Source: Ochlerotatus camptorhynchus (Eukaryota; Arthropoda; Insecta; Diptera; Culicidae). Taken from it: a stretch of 64,000 nucleotides of DNA. The translations under genes and the position numbers were made by a program. The stretch covers positions 3,691,001 to 3,755,000 of the forward strand of contig NW_027040812.1 in the NCBI RefSeq assembly GCF_037179485.1, written 5' to 3'. The notes below the pieces were generated by a model. It worked only from the letters and a program-made list of their open reading frames with translations, was not told the DNA's origin and did not search any database. Positions 1 through 11,759 of the stretch are shown here, piece after piece. Position 1 is the first letter of the stretch; each line of letters begins with the position of its first letter.

Positions 1-229
1 AATTTCAGATTATTTGCTAAAAGTTCGGCATACATCACTATTTTGTAGGGCTTGTCATTTTTAAGCTATATCGATTTGAAAAAAAAAATCGACAAAAAAC
101 TTTGACCCTTATCAAATGTTAGGCGAGATAAATTTTGAAAAAAATAAGTACTCAAAGTTGCTTAAAATTGCTAAGTCTCCACACCCACAAAGTTTCATAA
201 GGTTCTGAGAGGGTGCTGCCAACTCCGAA
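1..229. other. AT-rich sequence, nothing recognised
   Basis: AT-rich sequence with short A runs. I see no reading frame, terminal repeat or tandem structure that can be named. It abuts the 5'-truncated LINE fragment that begins near position 230. Confidence 0.5.
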
Positions 230-1052
230 GACGAGTTGGCGTGAAATCCGTCCTAGGAAACCAGCTGGTTGTAAGGTGCGATAAAATTAGGGACTTAGGA
301 GTAATTCTTGACTCGAAGTTGACATTTGTAGATCATGTGAATACCACAATTCACAAAACAAATAATATGTTGGGATTCATAAAAGATTTAGTTATCATTT
401 TAAAGACCCATATACCATCAAAACACTTTATATAGCTTACGTGAGATCAATTCTCGAATATTGCAGTGTGGTTTGGGCTCCATACCATGAAACTTATATA
501 AATCGTATGGAATCAGTTCAAAAACAGTTTTTGTTATTTGCTCTTTGGAAACTAGGCTGGACCTCTTTTCCCCTTCCTTCTTATGAGTCCCGTTGCATGT
601 TGATAAACATTGAAACACTTAAGAAACGAAGAGAAATTTCCATGATTTCCTTTGTCAATGATATTATCTCACAACGCGTAAATTCAGAAAAAATATTAGC
701 AAGATTAAATTTTTACGTACCATCACGTATGTTAAGAACTCGAAATGTATTTCAACTGTCACCTCACAGAACGAATTATGGTAAAAATGGACCAATTAAT
801 AGAATGATGAGAGTGTATAATAATTATTGTGAGCATATAGATCTAACGATGTCTAAAGATACAGTAAGGAGAACACTAACTGCTAGGATTTCATCTCGTT
901 AAGTTTAAAACAATTTTTATTTTTGAGATATTTGTATATGCAGTCTACATTTACTGACAATTTCAAATAAAACGTATGTTTTAAAATAGCATGTAAGGCC
1001 ACAGAACTATTGTAAAACGGTCTACACTAATTGACGACAAATAAATAAATTC
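230..1052 (+). mobile_element. LINE fragment: C-terminal part of reverse transcriptase plus 3' UTR
   Basis: A 5'-truncated non-LTR retrotransposon. The first frame (241 to about 398) contains the conserved stretch KIRDLGVILDSKLTF, typical of the region after the RT catalytic core in Jockey/CR1-group elements. A frameshift near 398 moves the reading to the frame running 441-902, which holds RSILEYCSVVWAPYH and MESVQKQFLLFAL, the usual thumb/C-terminal blocks. The RT active site is absent because of the 5' truncation. After the stop at 900-902 an AT-rich 3' UTR of about 130 bases ends in an AAATAAATAAAT tail near 1040-1050. The group assignment rests on motif recognition only. Confidence 0.85.
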
Positions 1053-1653
1053 TTCTAGATTTTTTTTGAAATTCATAAGCCTAGACTTTTCTCGAAGTTT
1101 GCGGTGCTTCCCTGAAGTTAATGTAACTGTTCTAAAGATTTCTTTTCTTCAATAAAGTTTACTAGACTTTCCTGAATAACCGAGAACTTTTCAAAAGTTC
1201 CCGAAATTGAACTTTATTGAAATTTTTCGGTCAATGCTGAAGCTCCACAATGTTCCAGAAGATTGTTTACAAACTTTCTCAAGCTCATGGAACATTTTTA
1301 AAAATCTTCCAAATTCTCCAAGCTCCCTTAATTTTGAAGCAATCATCTGCACTTTCCTAACGTTCCTACTATTTTTCTGATATTCAAGGAACTTCTCTGA
1401 AGACCCCACAATTTTCCAGAAATTTTTTGGAACATTTCTGAAATACTCAAAATATTCTAAAATTCCTCAGCAATTTTTGGAAGTTCCTGCAATTAATTAA
1501 CGGAGCTGCACGAAATACTTTAAAGATCCCTAAAAAAATAAACTGAAGTTTTCTGGATTTCCATGCAATTTAAGGAACCTCTTATAGTTTCTGAAAATTT
1601 TCGCAGTTCTGTCCTGCATTTATAGATTTTCACATTTACATCATAGTACCACT
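1053..1653. repeat. Degenerate minisatellite, GGAACTTCC-type
   Basis: The stretch repeats, with heavy drift, a theme of about 25-30 bases built on 'GAACTTCCCTGAA' and 'TTTTTGGAA' on either strand. The same texture occurs at 2380-3420. No coding potential is evident; short open frames here are by-products of the repeat. Period and unit count cannot be fixed by eye. Confidence 0.45.
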
Positions 1654-1655
1654 TA

Positions 1656-2367
1656 CAGGGTGATTCAGAATAACTGTCACGGATATCACAAATATGCAAT
1701 TCTCAATCGGTAAAATGGGTATATGTTCAAGTATTTCTGTTCTAAAGTGTGTACAAATATCAGCTTGTATTGATAGCAGGATTTGACATTCAATCGTTTT
1801 AGATTTCAAGCAGCAATGGACGTGAAAATGGAATATGTCATAAATCTCTAAATTCATGTTTTATCTTTTAGAAACTGAAATCTCTTCGAAAGAATGAAAA
1901 ATTAATTTTTCGCATCAATATAGCGGTAAAAAGGAACCATACGTGGAAAATTCGTTCAATATCAGAGCTTAGATGCATCGCCAGGACTCCAAAATTGCTG
2001 AAACTAAAACGTGCGTTCATTTTCCTGACGAATGTGGATACCTTGAATATACTGATGTGAAAAAATCATGCAAGCTTTCAATCGTTATAACCATTTTTAG
2101 AAGTGGCAGTTTTTTTTCCTTGATTTGTTTTCCGTGCTGAGCACCAATGCTACCGACGCCAGGAAGGCAGCTGCCACATCTGGACCCTACCTATCGACCC
2201 ATCAACTCATGAACCAACGGGACCAACGGCTTTACTTCTGAAGGAAGGCGTGATCAGAGATGTTATGCCTCAGAACATCTCAGCCCAGGCCTACTGGGGT
2301 GAGATGAAATAACGCTTACCAATACACCACCGGCGCCACTAAGTGATAGTTATTCAGAATCACTCTG
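1656..2367. mobile_element. Non-autonomous Tc1/mariner-type element with TA target sites
   Basis: The ends are inverted repeats: the left begins CAGGGTGATTCAG and the right, reversed, begins CAGAGTGATTCTG. About 22 of 25 bases match. A TA dinucleotide flanks each end (1654-1655 and 2368-2369), as expected of the Tc1/mariner superfamily. The interior has no recognisable transposase. A tRNA-derived SINE (2113-2342) lies just inside the right end, so the SINE arrived later and the element was about 480 bases before that. An IS630-like origin is the natural reading; other TA-inserting families are possible. Confidence 0.7.
2113..2342 (-). mobile_element. tRNA-derived SINE, copy A (B box deleted)
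   Basis: Read on the minus strand the element starts GGCGCCGGTGGTGTATTGG, with an A-box-like GGTAAGCG. It continues through the body shared by all copies in this window (ATAACATCTCTGATCACG, GGTTCATGAGTTGATGGG, ATTGGTGCTCAGCACGG) and ends in an A-rich tail near 2113. The segment that carries the B box GGTTCAATCCC in the other copies is missing, so this copy has lost half of its Pol III promoter. It sits inside the TA-flanked element at 1656-2367. It resembles the Feilai/Gecko type of mosquito SINE. Confidence 0.85.
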
Positions 2368-2369
2368 TA

Positions 2370-3420
2370 GTATCCTATCCCAAAAACGACAGATCCTTAA
2401 ACTTCCCCGAAAATCTGTTCTTTTCTGAAGTTTTTGGAACTGCCCTTAAGAGCTCTGAGTGTCCCTGGAGATCTGTAGAGCTAGCTTTCTTGAAAGTTTG
2501 CACAATTATCTTAAACTACTGCAGACTTCTCAGACGATTTCTTGACACATACTGCAGTTTTTACCTTGAAGATGATGCTGATGTAACCTTAATTTTACAT
2601 AAGTTACTTTATTATACCGCAGTCTGATGTTCATGAAGCTCCCCTGGATTCCTAGGCATTTTGTTTCATTCTTCGGATCTTCCTCCAACAATTATTGTAA
2701 ACCCTTAAACTTTAAACTTTTCGACGTTTCTTCAGTGAAGTTTACGAAATTGTTTTGAAGTTCACTATACTCCCTTGATGTTCTCAGTTTTTTTTTTCAA
2801 ATTTCCAGGTTGTCACTGGTTTCCTGAATTTAATAGGAACTGCCCTAAGGTTTTCGAAATTTGCCTGTAATTCTCGGAACATCCCTTAAAATTATGAAAT
2901 TTTCCTGAAAATCATGGCCTAAGTTCTCACAGCAGCTCGAAGCTACTTATCTTCCCTTAAGATCTTTTAAATTTACTTAAGTTTTGGAACTAACCTGAAG
3001 CACTATGAACTTCCCTCAATTCCTATACAATTTCTTGAAATCTATTGAACGGCTCTTAAGCTATCAGAACTCATCAGAAAGAAAACTTGTTCTTAGATCT
3101 GAACATTCTTGAAATTTTTGGAACTACCCTCACATTTTCGATACTTCCTTTAAATTCTTAGTAATTCCAATAAATTCTTATTCCTGAAGGTTCCCGCATT
3201 TTTTTACGCTCATGGGACTTCCAACTTCTTTGAATTTTTTGGACTTTGTCCTTGAGCAAAGTTCCTGTAATCCTCCATTTTTTTCGGAAGAACCTGTCGG
3301 AACTTCCTTAAAGTTTCTTGAAGTAATGGTAAGAAGGTATAAAATGACTCCTTTGGATTTCTACGAATGCAGGCTTAAAATAAATTCAGTACTGATAGAT
3401 AATCCTACTATTTAAAGGAA
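2370..3420. repeat. Degenerate minisatellite, GGAACTTCC-type (second block)
   Basis: Same texture as 1053-1653: recurring 'CTTCCCTNAA' and 'TTGGAACT' themes at roughly 25-35 base intervals, strongly decayed. The open frames at 2343-2627 and 3212-3415 show no protein family signature and follow the repeat wording. The TA-flanked element at 1656-2367 appears to have inserted between the two blocks, which may once have been continuous. Confidence 0.4.
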
Positions 3421-4261
3421 TAACTTTAACAGCTGTCAATTGTCTCAAATTAAAAATATAAAAATAAAATCCTTTAAAGTACCCTTCCGGTGTAATTTTT
3501 CACACAATTTTGGTGAGCATATTTAATGCTCTGGGGCATGAGAGGTGTACTATTCGTTTGGAATAGAGTTTATAGTTTCTTTGTTGTGGAATAATATGCT
3601 TCTTTCTTCTTCATATTTAAATGTTTTAAGCTTATTGCTTATTGCATATTAGCTTATTGCGTGATCTCAACTTAGAATTCATATTGCACTTCCACAGTTA
3701 TTAAATGAGAACTTTCGAAGCCTGTACCATTTTGCATTAGTATAATTGTGTGGTAAATACAATCATACTCTATGCCCAGGGAAGTTGAGAAATGTTCCAA
3801 CCAAGGGCAGAAAGTATCTGTTGTGCAGAATATGTAAAAATGCAGGGACTTCGGATGTTCATATAAATGCATGTTTTGCACTGAACTGTCCTCTGTGAAC
3901 CATTAACGGAAAACAGATAATTCGTGGTTTCCGATAGATTTCACCACAAACGAGAACAGTGTCATCTGTTGGAAAATTAGCTTGACAAAATGGTTAATTA
4001 TTCAAAAATTTTATGCAAATCGAAGAAGGTCGAGTCAGAAATTTTGTGTAGCTATATGACCTGGAAATGATCCTGGCAAATATCTACGGCCCATACAATT
4101 TTTCGAAAAAAAAAATCAAAAACTGTCTACGTGGAGGGATGTGGAGTCTAAAACCTCTCAAAAAATTTCTACGTAGTTTATGAATAGCCCCTTGTATAAG
4201 CACTAGAGTGAGTCATCGTTATATGGAAACACTCAAACTTTACCGCACTAATCGACAACAA
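3421..4261. other. Unassigned AT-rich sequence
   Basis: No conserved protein blocks, terminal repeats or tandem repeats were recognised. The minus-strand frame at 3672-3881 has no family signature. Confidence 0.4.
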
Positions 4262-4870
4262 CCCTTTTTTGGTTCCATTTGGAGTCCCAAACAACTGTGC
4301 AAAATTTGGGGCCGATTAGTTATAACTTGGTTTTCCGCATTGCGTTTGAAATTTGTATTGAACCAAACTTTTTTGCATTTTTATCCCTAGAGATCACAAT
4401 CTTGCATGAACCGTGCAACTTATTTGGTACAAATATAGTCCAGGAAGCGCTTAAGAATTTTTAAAATGAAGTACGGTGATAGAATGTATCTAAAGAAAAT
4501 TATAACTATTCAAATATTTATTGTTTGAATTAATTACCAAAAATCCCTTTTTCTGCCAACACTGCCGGTGTACCAATGGGAGTCAGATTCCAAACTGAAA
4601 TATTTTCGGAGTTTCCTATCTTGCCGATTTGGTATGTTCAGATGAATTATTCAAAAACAATTGCTCTATCTCATATGAGTAGTTAGAAAAGAGAGGGAGA
4701 TAACAATATACCCCATCCCCCTCACTCATATCAATAGTTTCAGTTTGAAATAACTTCGGAATTTCTTATTTTATCGATTTGGTATGTTCAGGACGAATTC
4801 TTCAAAAACATTTGCTCAATCTCATAAGCGTTGTTAGACAGCGAGGTGAGGGGAGGTGGAAGGGCTTACT
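4262..4870 (+). repeat. Composite dispersed repeat, copy 1 (5' part)
   Basis: Begins with TTCCATTTGGAGTCCCAAAC and continues through GCAAAATTTGGGG and CGCATTGCGTTTGAAATTTG. It then carries two units of a roughly 150-base tandem repeat (from about 4589 and 4736) with the markers AACTTCGGA, ATTTGGTATGTTCAG, TATTCAAAAACA and a G/C-homopolymer-rich spacer. The same order occurs on the minus strand at 5005-6195 and on the plus strand at 36885-38455. This copy stops after the tandem units and faces copy 2 head to head. The mobile class is unknown. Confidence 0.75.
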
Positions 4871-5004
4871 GTATGCAGTTTTGAAAACGAAAATTGTTGT
4901 AGTGTAAATATTTAATATCCACTTGTCGGTTCATTTGTTAGTGAGGAGATGTTGTTTGAATTATTAGCAGCTGGGACATTTTAAATTTCTATACAAAGCT
5001 TTTT

Positions 5005-6195
5005 TTTTTGAAATATTAAACTGCCAATCCCGGTGCCCGGTCCCGCATATAGAAAACACAGAAGTAGTCGTACGTCAAAAACCAAAAACAAGAGAAAACG
5101 AAAACTGTTTTCACCAGTTTCGTCTCAGACACAGGTACAGTTGGATTTCGCTTGTTGGGCTAACTTTAAGTGGGCTTAGCTTCAGTTCGGCTCCCAAGCC
5201 ATACGTCACATCTAACAGTGCTGATTCATTTTCGAAATTTCGACCGGCTTCATGTAAAAACCGGCAAACGAGTGGAGTAATGATACAGATTATTTCGATG
5301 CGATACAACGAGTTGCTTCCTTGATGGTTGTCAACGATATGGCTGAATGAGGGATGAAGCTGACTTATCAAGAAATCCACCCGATACCTAGTTCAACAGC
5401 AATATTTGCTTCAAAGGATAGAACAGCATCGAAAACAGTACATTGAGATATCGTAGAATATATTAAAATGAAATATAATCATTACAATCCAATGACATTT
5501 GTGTGAATATATCTGACATTGTATAGTGCACCAAAAGAGTAGGAAAGATAATGGTAGTACTCGCCTTACAACTGCTCTTATGAGATTAAGCAAATGTTTT
5601 TGAATAACCCATCCGAACAACTCGAGGGATGGGAAACTTCGAAGTTATTTTAGTCTTTATCTCTACTTAAGTGATAATGAGTGAGCGCTGGAAAGCATAC
5701 AGTAAGCCCCCCTCCCCCCATATCTAACTACGCCTATTAAATGGAGCACATGTTTTTGAATACATCTGAACATACCAACTTGACAAGATCATAAACACCG
5801 AAGTTATTGCAGTTTGAAGCCTTACCTCCATTTATATGAGTGAGGGGCGGGGTAAAGTTAGCCCCCCTCCCTAATCTCTGAATATGCTTATGAAATTGAA
5901 AAATTGTTTTTGAATAATTCATCTGAGCATACCAAATCGATACGATAAGATACTCCGAAGTTATTTCAGTTTGAAACTTTACTTTATTGATATGAGTGAC
6001 CCCCCCATCCCCCCTCCGAAAACGCATATGAGATAGATCTATTGTTTTTGAATAATTGAACTGAATAAAGATGCAAAAAAGTAGGTTTTCCCATATTCAT
6101 TTCCATACAAATTTCAAACGCAATGCGACAAGCCGGGTTACAACCAGTCGTCCCCAAATTTTGCACCGCAGTTTGGACCCCAAATAAAACCAAAA
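5005..6195 (-). repeat. Composite dispersed repeat, copy 2 (full extent)
   Basis: On the minus strand this runs from a start near 6190 (GGGGTCCAAACTGCGGTGCA) through about three 150-160 base tandem units (roughly 6060 down to 5640). A non-repetitive section follows (TTGGTGCACTATACAATGTC), and the end near 5005-5100 reads GACGTACGACTACTTCTGTG then CTATATGCGGG. All blocks are colinear with 36885-38455. A frame on the minus strand at 5111-5380 includes PLVCRFLHEAGRNFE and KVSPTSEIQLYLCLR. A similar frame occurs in copy 3, so it could be a decayed coding segment. No known domain was recognised. Confidence 0.75.
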
Positions 6196-8116
6196 ACACA
6201 TTGATCTGAAAAAAATTTCAAGTTCGCGCAGATGTAAAACGGATAAATCTGAGAACTTAAATATCAAAATAAATTTCAATATTAAACGAACTCGTAGCCA
6301 GTCATCCGCTTCAATGAAATGACACTTGGAGTTCAGCTCCTTCGTGAGAAGGAGAATTGTGACTGATGACAGAAGCTGGAGCAGAAGAATAAAGTTATGA
6401 ACCGTTCGTCGTTCTGTCAGAAATTTGCCGAAAGCAAGTACCCAACCGTCAAGTGGAAGATTCTCTACCTTATCATCATGCTACTCGGGCAATGCTACAA
6501 TCTAGAGCAAAGGAAGGACTCGACCTAAAATGCACACCGAAGCAATAATGGACTGCCGTAGCTTCACAGTGTCATCAGTCGTTGTTGGGTACTGGATTCG
6601 TCTGAGCTGCACAGCAAAAATAATAATATTCCATCCAAGAGGATACACTTAAATCATGTCGAAAATCTCATTTAATTTTTATGGCCACAAAAATAAATAA
6701 ATGCAGTAAACGCAGCGTAATGTCAGTTCATGTACTGTACTAATGATAATTTTGTCTTTTTTGGCAAGTAATATAACACCATACTTTCGACACGACTGAA
6801 GTGCATCCACTTTGATGTGATATTAAAAATTAATGTTTTGCTGTGTGGCCTCACCTTTTTATGGTTGAGTCCACTGATTAAGAGACCCAGGAAACCACGG
6901 AGATTGGTCATTTACGAAAAAAAACCTGTGTTGCTCCCCTTCTTTCTCATCATGGCTCTCAACTTCTTACTTTTAATACGTTTATCCACATCTTCCATGT
7001 AAAATTTCCAACAGCATCAAAATGTCGGTCGAGGACCTCGATACTGGTTGCATTCGTTTGATGAGTACCTCCTTGCATCCGTTCGTTATTCCTTCATATT
7101 TTTTTATAATTGCTTGGTTATGCTGGAATCGAATATTAATTGCGTTGAATAATATTGCGAATCAGATTGTCTCCGTTACCTCCGGTGTGGTTACCTTTAC
7201 AATTCTGTTAGAAGCATCCTATGGGCTGTTTACACTTATGCTCGTTCTCTAGCTCAACCAGCTCAACCAACTAGCACGAGCTTCAGCATGCATTTCAGCA
7301 GAAAACTCATTTTCGCTATAGAGATGATGATTCGTAATGTTATAATTATCATTGTGAAAACTCTCGGACAAGAATTTGGTTCGCATAGCTATGTTGATGT
7401 CACGTTAGTCGGATTTACTTTCTTTTGTTTCGGTGCTCCGCCTCCGCTATGTAATAAGAGTTTTACTGTGTCTTTTTTCTTTTCTTGGTACTGGCGATCT
7501 AACATCCGATCAATAATCAATAAACTTTCTAATCAGAATGTTTTGCCTCCATGCGTGAAGTTGATGATTATGATGGGACTTATTGTGAGATATATTAGCT
7601 AAATTTCTCTGACCTCTTCATAATTTTCTAAAGCTAATAAATTTTGCACAAAGTCTTATGTTGATAATAGTAAATCATTTCCAACAACTTGGCGAAAGAA
7701 AGTTTTGCAGGGGTGCATTAATGTCGCGTTGGTCCTAAATGATAGGTTTTTTGATTATCATGAGTGATGAAACAAGTTGTTTGAATCCGGAGTTTGGTGA
7801 TATCGTTCTTATTATTAATCAATGAACCAACTCAAGTCAAAAAACGTGAACGTCAAAAACCCTCTCGAAAACATAAAGAAATTATTTATGAACTTTGTCG
7901 TTCAGTTTTTTTTTCTGGAAATTATTTTTAAACAAGCAACAATTAAATGAAACAGTTGACTCCCATTTATTGTTTACTCGCTTTACTACCATTCCCCAGA
8001 TAGTCTAAAAAATTTAACTTTAGCGAGAAAATTTGCTCTCACGAGTTCAATCTCTCAACATTCAATGTATTTTGATGACACAAGATTTATGATTTCCCTC
8101 TCACTGACTTCAGAAT
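6196..8116. other. Unassigned region with short hydrophobic reading frames
   Basis: No mobile-element signature was recognised. Two neighbouring plus-strand frames (7022-7252 and 7288-7602) encode hydrophobic stretches such as FVIPSYFFIIAWLCW and RNVIIIIVKTLGQEFG. These could come from a decayed multi-membrane-span gene or simply from AT-rich noncoding DNA. No conserved receptor or transporter motif is visible, so no function is assigned. Confidence 0.3.
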
Positions 8117-8369
8117 AGTGTAGCTGGAACTGAAAAGTTGAAGGTACCCTTATTTATGCATTTAGATTAACATCCGAAGACCCTCCGTTTTTGTATACTC
8201 ATCACAAAAAATATACTACTTTGTTCTTTGTTCTTTCCCCACACCATTCATAAAAACGATGGCAAATCCTGTTAGGGGCGTGGCTTATAAAGTATTGTTT
8301 GTGCCACGATGCAAAAAAGGAGGGACTTTTGATGTTATACTAAACAACTTTTTTAGTGCCAGCTACACT
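8117..8369. mobile_element. Short MITE with about 24-base inverted ends
   Basis: Left end AGTGTAGCTGGAACTGAAAA and right end (reversed) AGTGTAGCTGGCACTAAAAA form terminal inverted repeats about 250 bases apart. The interior is AT-rich and has no coding signal. Flanking target duplications could not be fixed with confidence; a TA lies near both ends. Superfamily not assigned. Confidence 0.6.
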
Positions 8370-10480
8370 GTAATTTTGTCTCAGACGTCATTTCAATCAA
8401 AAGTGACGTATTTGTACTACAATTTGTTGAAAAAATATTAAGACGCCATTTTGTAAAAAATTGCATCATCTCAAATGGCCGAATTTTTTAAAATATGTGA
8501 ATGATTGCCCATAACACACAATTATGCAACGATGTATACAAATCGGCGAAGGTCGAGTTTTTCCGATTCGTCATTTGGCGTGGAACTGCTCACAAACAAA
8601 GTTGATATGTGAGATAAACGACAGTCTAATTGGTCGAGACTAAACAGTTCATCCAACAAGCTATCTTCTACTAGGTTCCTAAATTCCTCGACATTTCTAA
8701 TTGGGCGATAAAATTTGATTGAACAGTCTGTAGCGTTTCAATGTGTGGTGAAATAAATACCCAAATATGAACAATAAATACTTATTTCTTCATCGAATCT
8801 ATTCTCACCCCATATTCCACGAATCACCCGAAACAACATACAGCATACGAGAACTGTTTTTGATCTCTAAAACTTTCGATTCCTTTTTACTTCTGCAGAA
8901 AAATGGACTACATACGAAAGTGGCAGCATGAGCCATATTTAGCCCAACACGCCAAGCATTTCATATTTTACCTTCCTCGAAAACTTAATCTGTCCAAACC
9001 ACTACTCTTTACCAAACGCTCGCCGGCATGCCAAACCATACTCACAACAAACATAAACAAATACAAACTGCTGCAGTGGACCACATAAACACAGTGGACC
9101 AAAACGGGTGCCAGTTCCGATTAGAGAACCTTTTCATTTCTGCGTACAATTCCGGACTCGGTCACGAAAGCTGACTATGCCAAGGTGAGGCATGTTTACG
9201 AAGCCAGGTGGAGCTTTTAACACTGCTTTGTAGAAGCTTCAGTCACTCTCGAACAATGGTCCGCATCAAAGCCCTCCCGAAAGCAGTTTTTAACCGGCAG
9301 TGCCGTTTTCTCTCTCTGCCCTCCTTGGAAGCCTTGCCATCAGGGGGGGTGAGTGGAACATGAAAATGAACCTTGTGAAATAGTGTGGTTTTCGCAACTT
9401 CAACTCCATCGTTTCTCGTAACCGATACGGCGTGCCACTAGCGTTCCTTGCCAGCAGTGCTTTTCCAGGCTACATACAACTGTTTTACCGTGGATGAAGA
9501 TACCGAGCTATCCTTGAGGGAAGCACTGTTCTATTATTTGGCATACAATTTCTGCATAATTTTGAGGGACTATGAAATGGAGAACAAGCTTGTGATCCAT
9601 TTGCTTGCACATTGTCCACCGATACCACGAGATGAATGCATCTGTCTTTGCAGTTTCGTTCCTAGTTATAATCGAAAATAGAAAAAAAAAAAACTATTTC
9701 GAGGGCATATTAAATTTCTTGATAACCATATCTAGACTTGAAAATGTCCAAGATCCCAAACACGTATCGTTAGGATTTGGGAATGGAATTAGAAAGAAAA
9801 TCACGATTCTTGGATTCTTTCGCGTGCTCAGACTACAAATTTTGGTTTTATCTCACTCTTGTAGACCATAATTTAGACTTATGGAATATCATCCATAAAA
9901 CTTGGAATGTTGCTTAGGATGGTCTCAGTTGTTTATGCAAGATTCCGGGCAACGGAAAATTTTCGGGAAGCTGGAGTTTTTTATCGTTTATTTTTTTAAC
10001 TCTAGAACAGAGATACTTTTCGATACGCCTGACAAATCAAATACAATACTCAAAGGTTTCAGAAATATTAAAAACTCTGGCTTTAGTCTGCTGGACTGAT
10101 TGAAAATTGAAGAATTTCGAAAATTTTAAAGAAAATTATCAAGATCTCGAACTTTGACAAACTTTTGAAAATCTGATATGTTGGAAACATCTCTAGAACT
10201 TTCGATATCCTGGACATGGCATCTATTGTAAAAGGCGTAGACTTCAAATGGTGGATAAACAAAATGGCAGTAGCGTTATGCCGTTGGCTATGGTCCTTAC
10301 AAGTTCCTACCTCACGCTTCCACGGGTGAAGCAATGACAAGGACTGCCAGCAAGAGATTCTGATAGCGCTTGAGCAATGTCCCCACGGTGTTTATCGCGT
10401 CCCCACCGAATCGTGATGATAGAAAACTGAGGAAGTGCAACTCTCAAGTGTTTGTCCACTATTAAGGTGCGACTAAAACA
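8370..10480. other. Unassigned sequence
   Basis: Open frames at 8903-9088, 9448-9681 and 9605-9871 carry no family signature I recognise. No terminal repeats or tandem arrays were found. The sequence is less AT-rich around 9170-9650 than around its neighbours, but nothing there could be named. Confidence 0.35.
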
Positions 10481-10649
10481 GCGTCTGTCTCGGAGTAAGT
10501 GACTGAATAAGAAATTTTATATCACTTCAGTGTCACCTAAGGGGACAGCCTCACCAACACGATGTAGCTACCACGACCCCAGAAAGGTACGAGACTGAAA
10601 TCCCACCCAGAGAATAGAAGATAATAGAAATAACGAAAGGGATCCTATC

Positions 10650-10775
10650 CGGCAACAAAATAAGGAAACTCGGTTCATGGAATGTGGGAACCTTAAATTC
10701 ACCTGGAAGAGTGGATCATCTGGCTCGTGAATTGCAAAAAGTTCATGTAATGCAGCTGCTATCCAGATAGTACGG
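10650..10775 (+). mobile_element. LINE fragment: N-terminus of an endonuclease domain
   Basis: The plus-strand reading from about 10656 gives KIRKLGSWNVGTLNSPGR and then VDHLARELQKVHVMQLL. This is the first block of the apurinic-type endonuclease of LINE ORF2 (compare the family pattern WNVRTLN-PGR), including the Asn of the WN motif. It is cut off after about 40 residues where the minus-strand LINE begins. The preceding 150 bases may belong to the same element. An RTE-like clade is likely but cannot be proven from so short a piece. Confidence 0.6.
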
Positions 10776-11690
10776 TGGCCCAAATATCAAATACGGCGGT
10801 AGTACCCCAATGACAGTAAACTAATTTTACAAATTGACATAAAATTATCCTAAAATTATACTTATTCCGAAAACGTGAAACATTTAAGTCAAATATATTG
10901 TAGCATCTGTTGAAGATGCGACACATTCTACGCATGGGCTCGTTTATTCCGGAGTTGGTTGGTGAGGGACGGATGTTCAAGAAGGCATGCGATCGTAGAT
11001 TATGGTGACGGATATTGATGTAAATACTACTAAGGAGCGTATATCAGTCAATGTTTCCTTGAAGAAGATCACCAACGAAGCTCGCCAATGCTACGTTACG
11101 TCTCGCATCCAACAGCTCCAAGTTTACGGCTTTCGTAGGATCATTCATTATTAGGATCATTCTAACGAAAATGCCTTAAAGCAAATAGGATGAACTTTCG
11201 TTGAATTGCTTCGATAAGTATAGTTTTTTTAGGTAGTATGGAGACTGCACGACCGTCGAATATTCCAGAATAGGTCGCACCAACGAACAGGATAGAGCTT
11301 TTAGGCAGTACACTTCTTTTATTTTTTGGCGAAATTGTGAGGACATGGTCTTTGAAACAAAGCTTCAGGACATCCACATACGATAGTTCAAGGCATTTCA
11401 AGATGCTGTTGACGTCGCTCAGACACAGCAGAAACGGAAATGAACAAAGATGACTGCCTTGAGGAACGCCACATGTCACGGGGAAGGATGAAGAAATATA
11501 GTCTCCTACCTTGACAGACATGCTTAGGTAAGAGTAAAGCTAAGCAAGCAAGTTATCGTAAACACTTATCCTGTCGTATTTAGCCAACGTAATAATGCTG
11601 CGGAGTGGTCCATATAGATAGCATCTACTTGATGGCCGCGTTCGACTTCACGAATGATGAACGAAGTGAACGTGAACGTGAATCGGGAAC
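10776..11690 (-). mobile_element. LINE fragment: reverse transcriptase, internally deleted
   Basis: Minus-strand reading from about 11690 gives remnants of the RT palm (VDAIYMDHSAALL, normally the DLKAAFD block). The frame 11521-11162 then holds GVPQGSHL followed by SYVDVLKLCF, which stands where the F/YADD catalytic box should be and has lost both aspartates. An internal deletion joins this to AIQRKFILFALRHFR. The C-terminal part continues in frames down to 10759 (SPTNSGINEPMRRMCRIFNR). The blocks resemble the fragments at 230-1052 and 15561-17245, so all three are probably one Jockey/CR1-like group. It cannot be active. Confidence 0.8.
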
Positions 11691-11759
11691 ACAAATAACC
11701 TTTCCAGCAATCTGGGAAAACAAGCTGAAGATGCGTTAAGGAGAAGAAGGAAATCCAGT

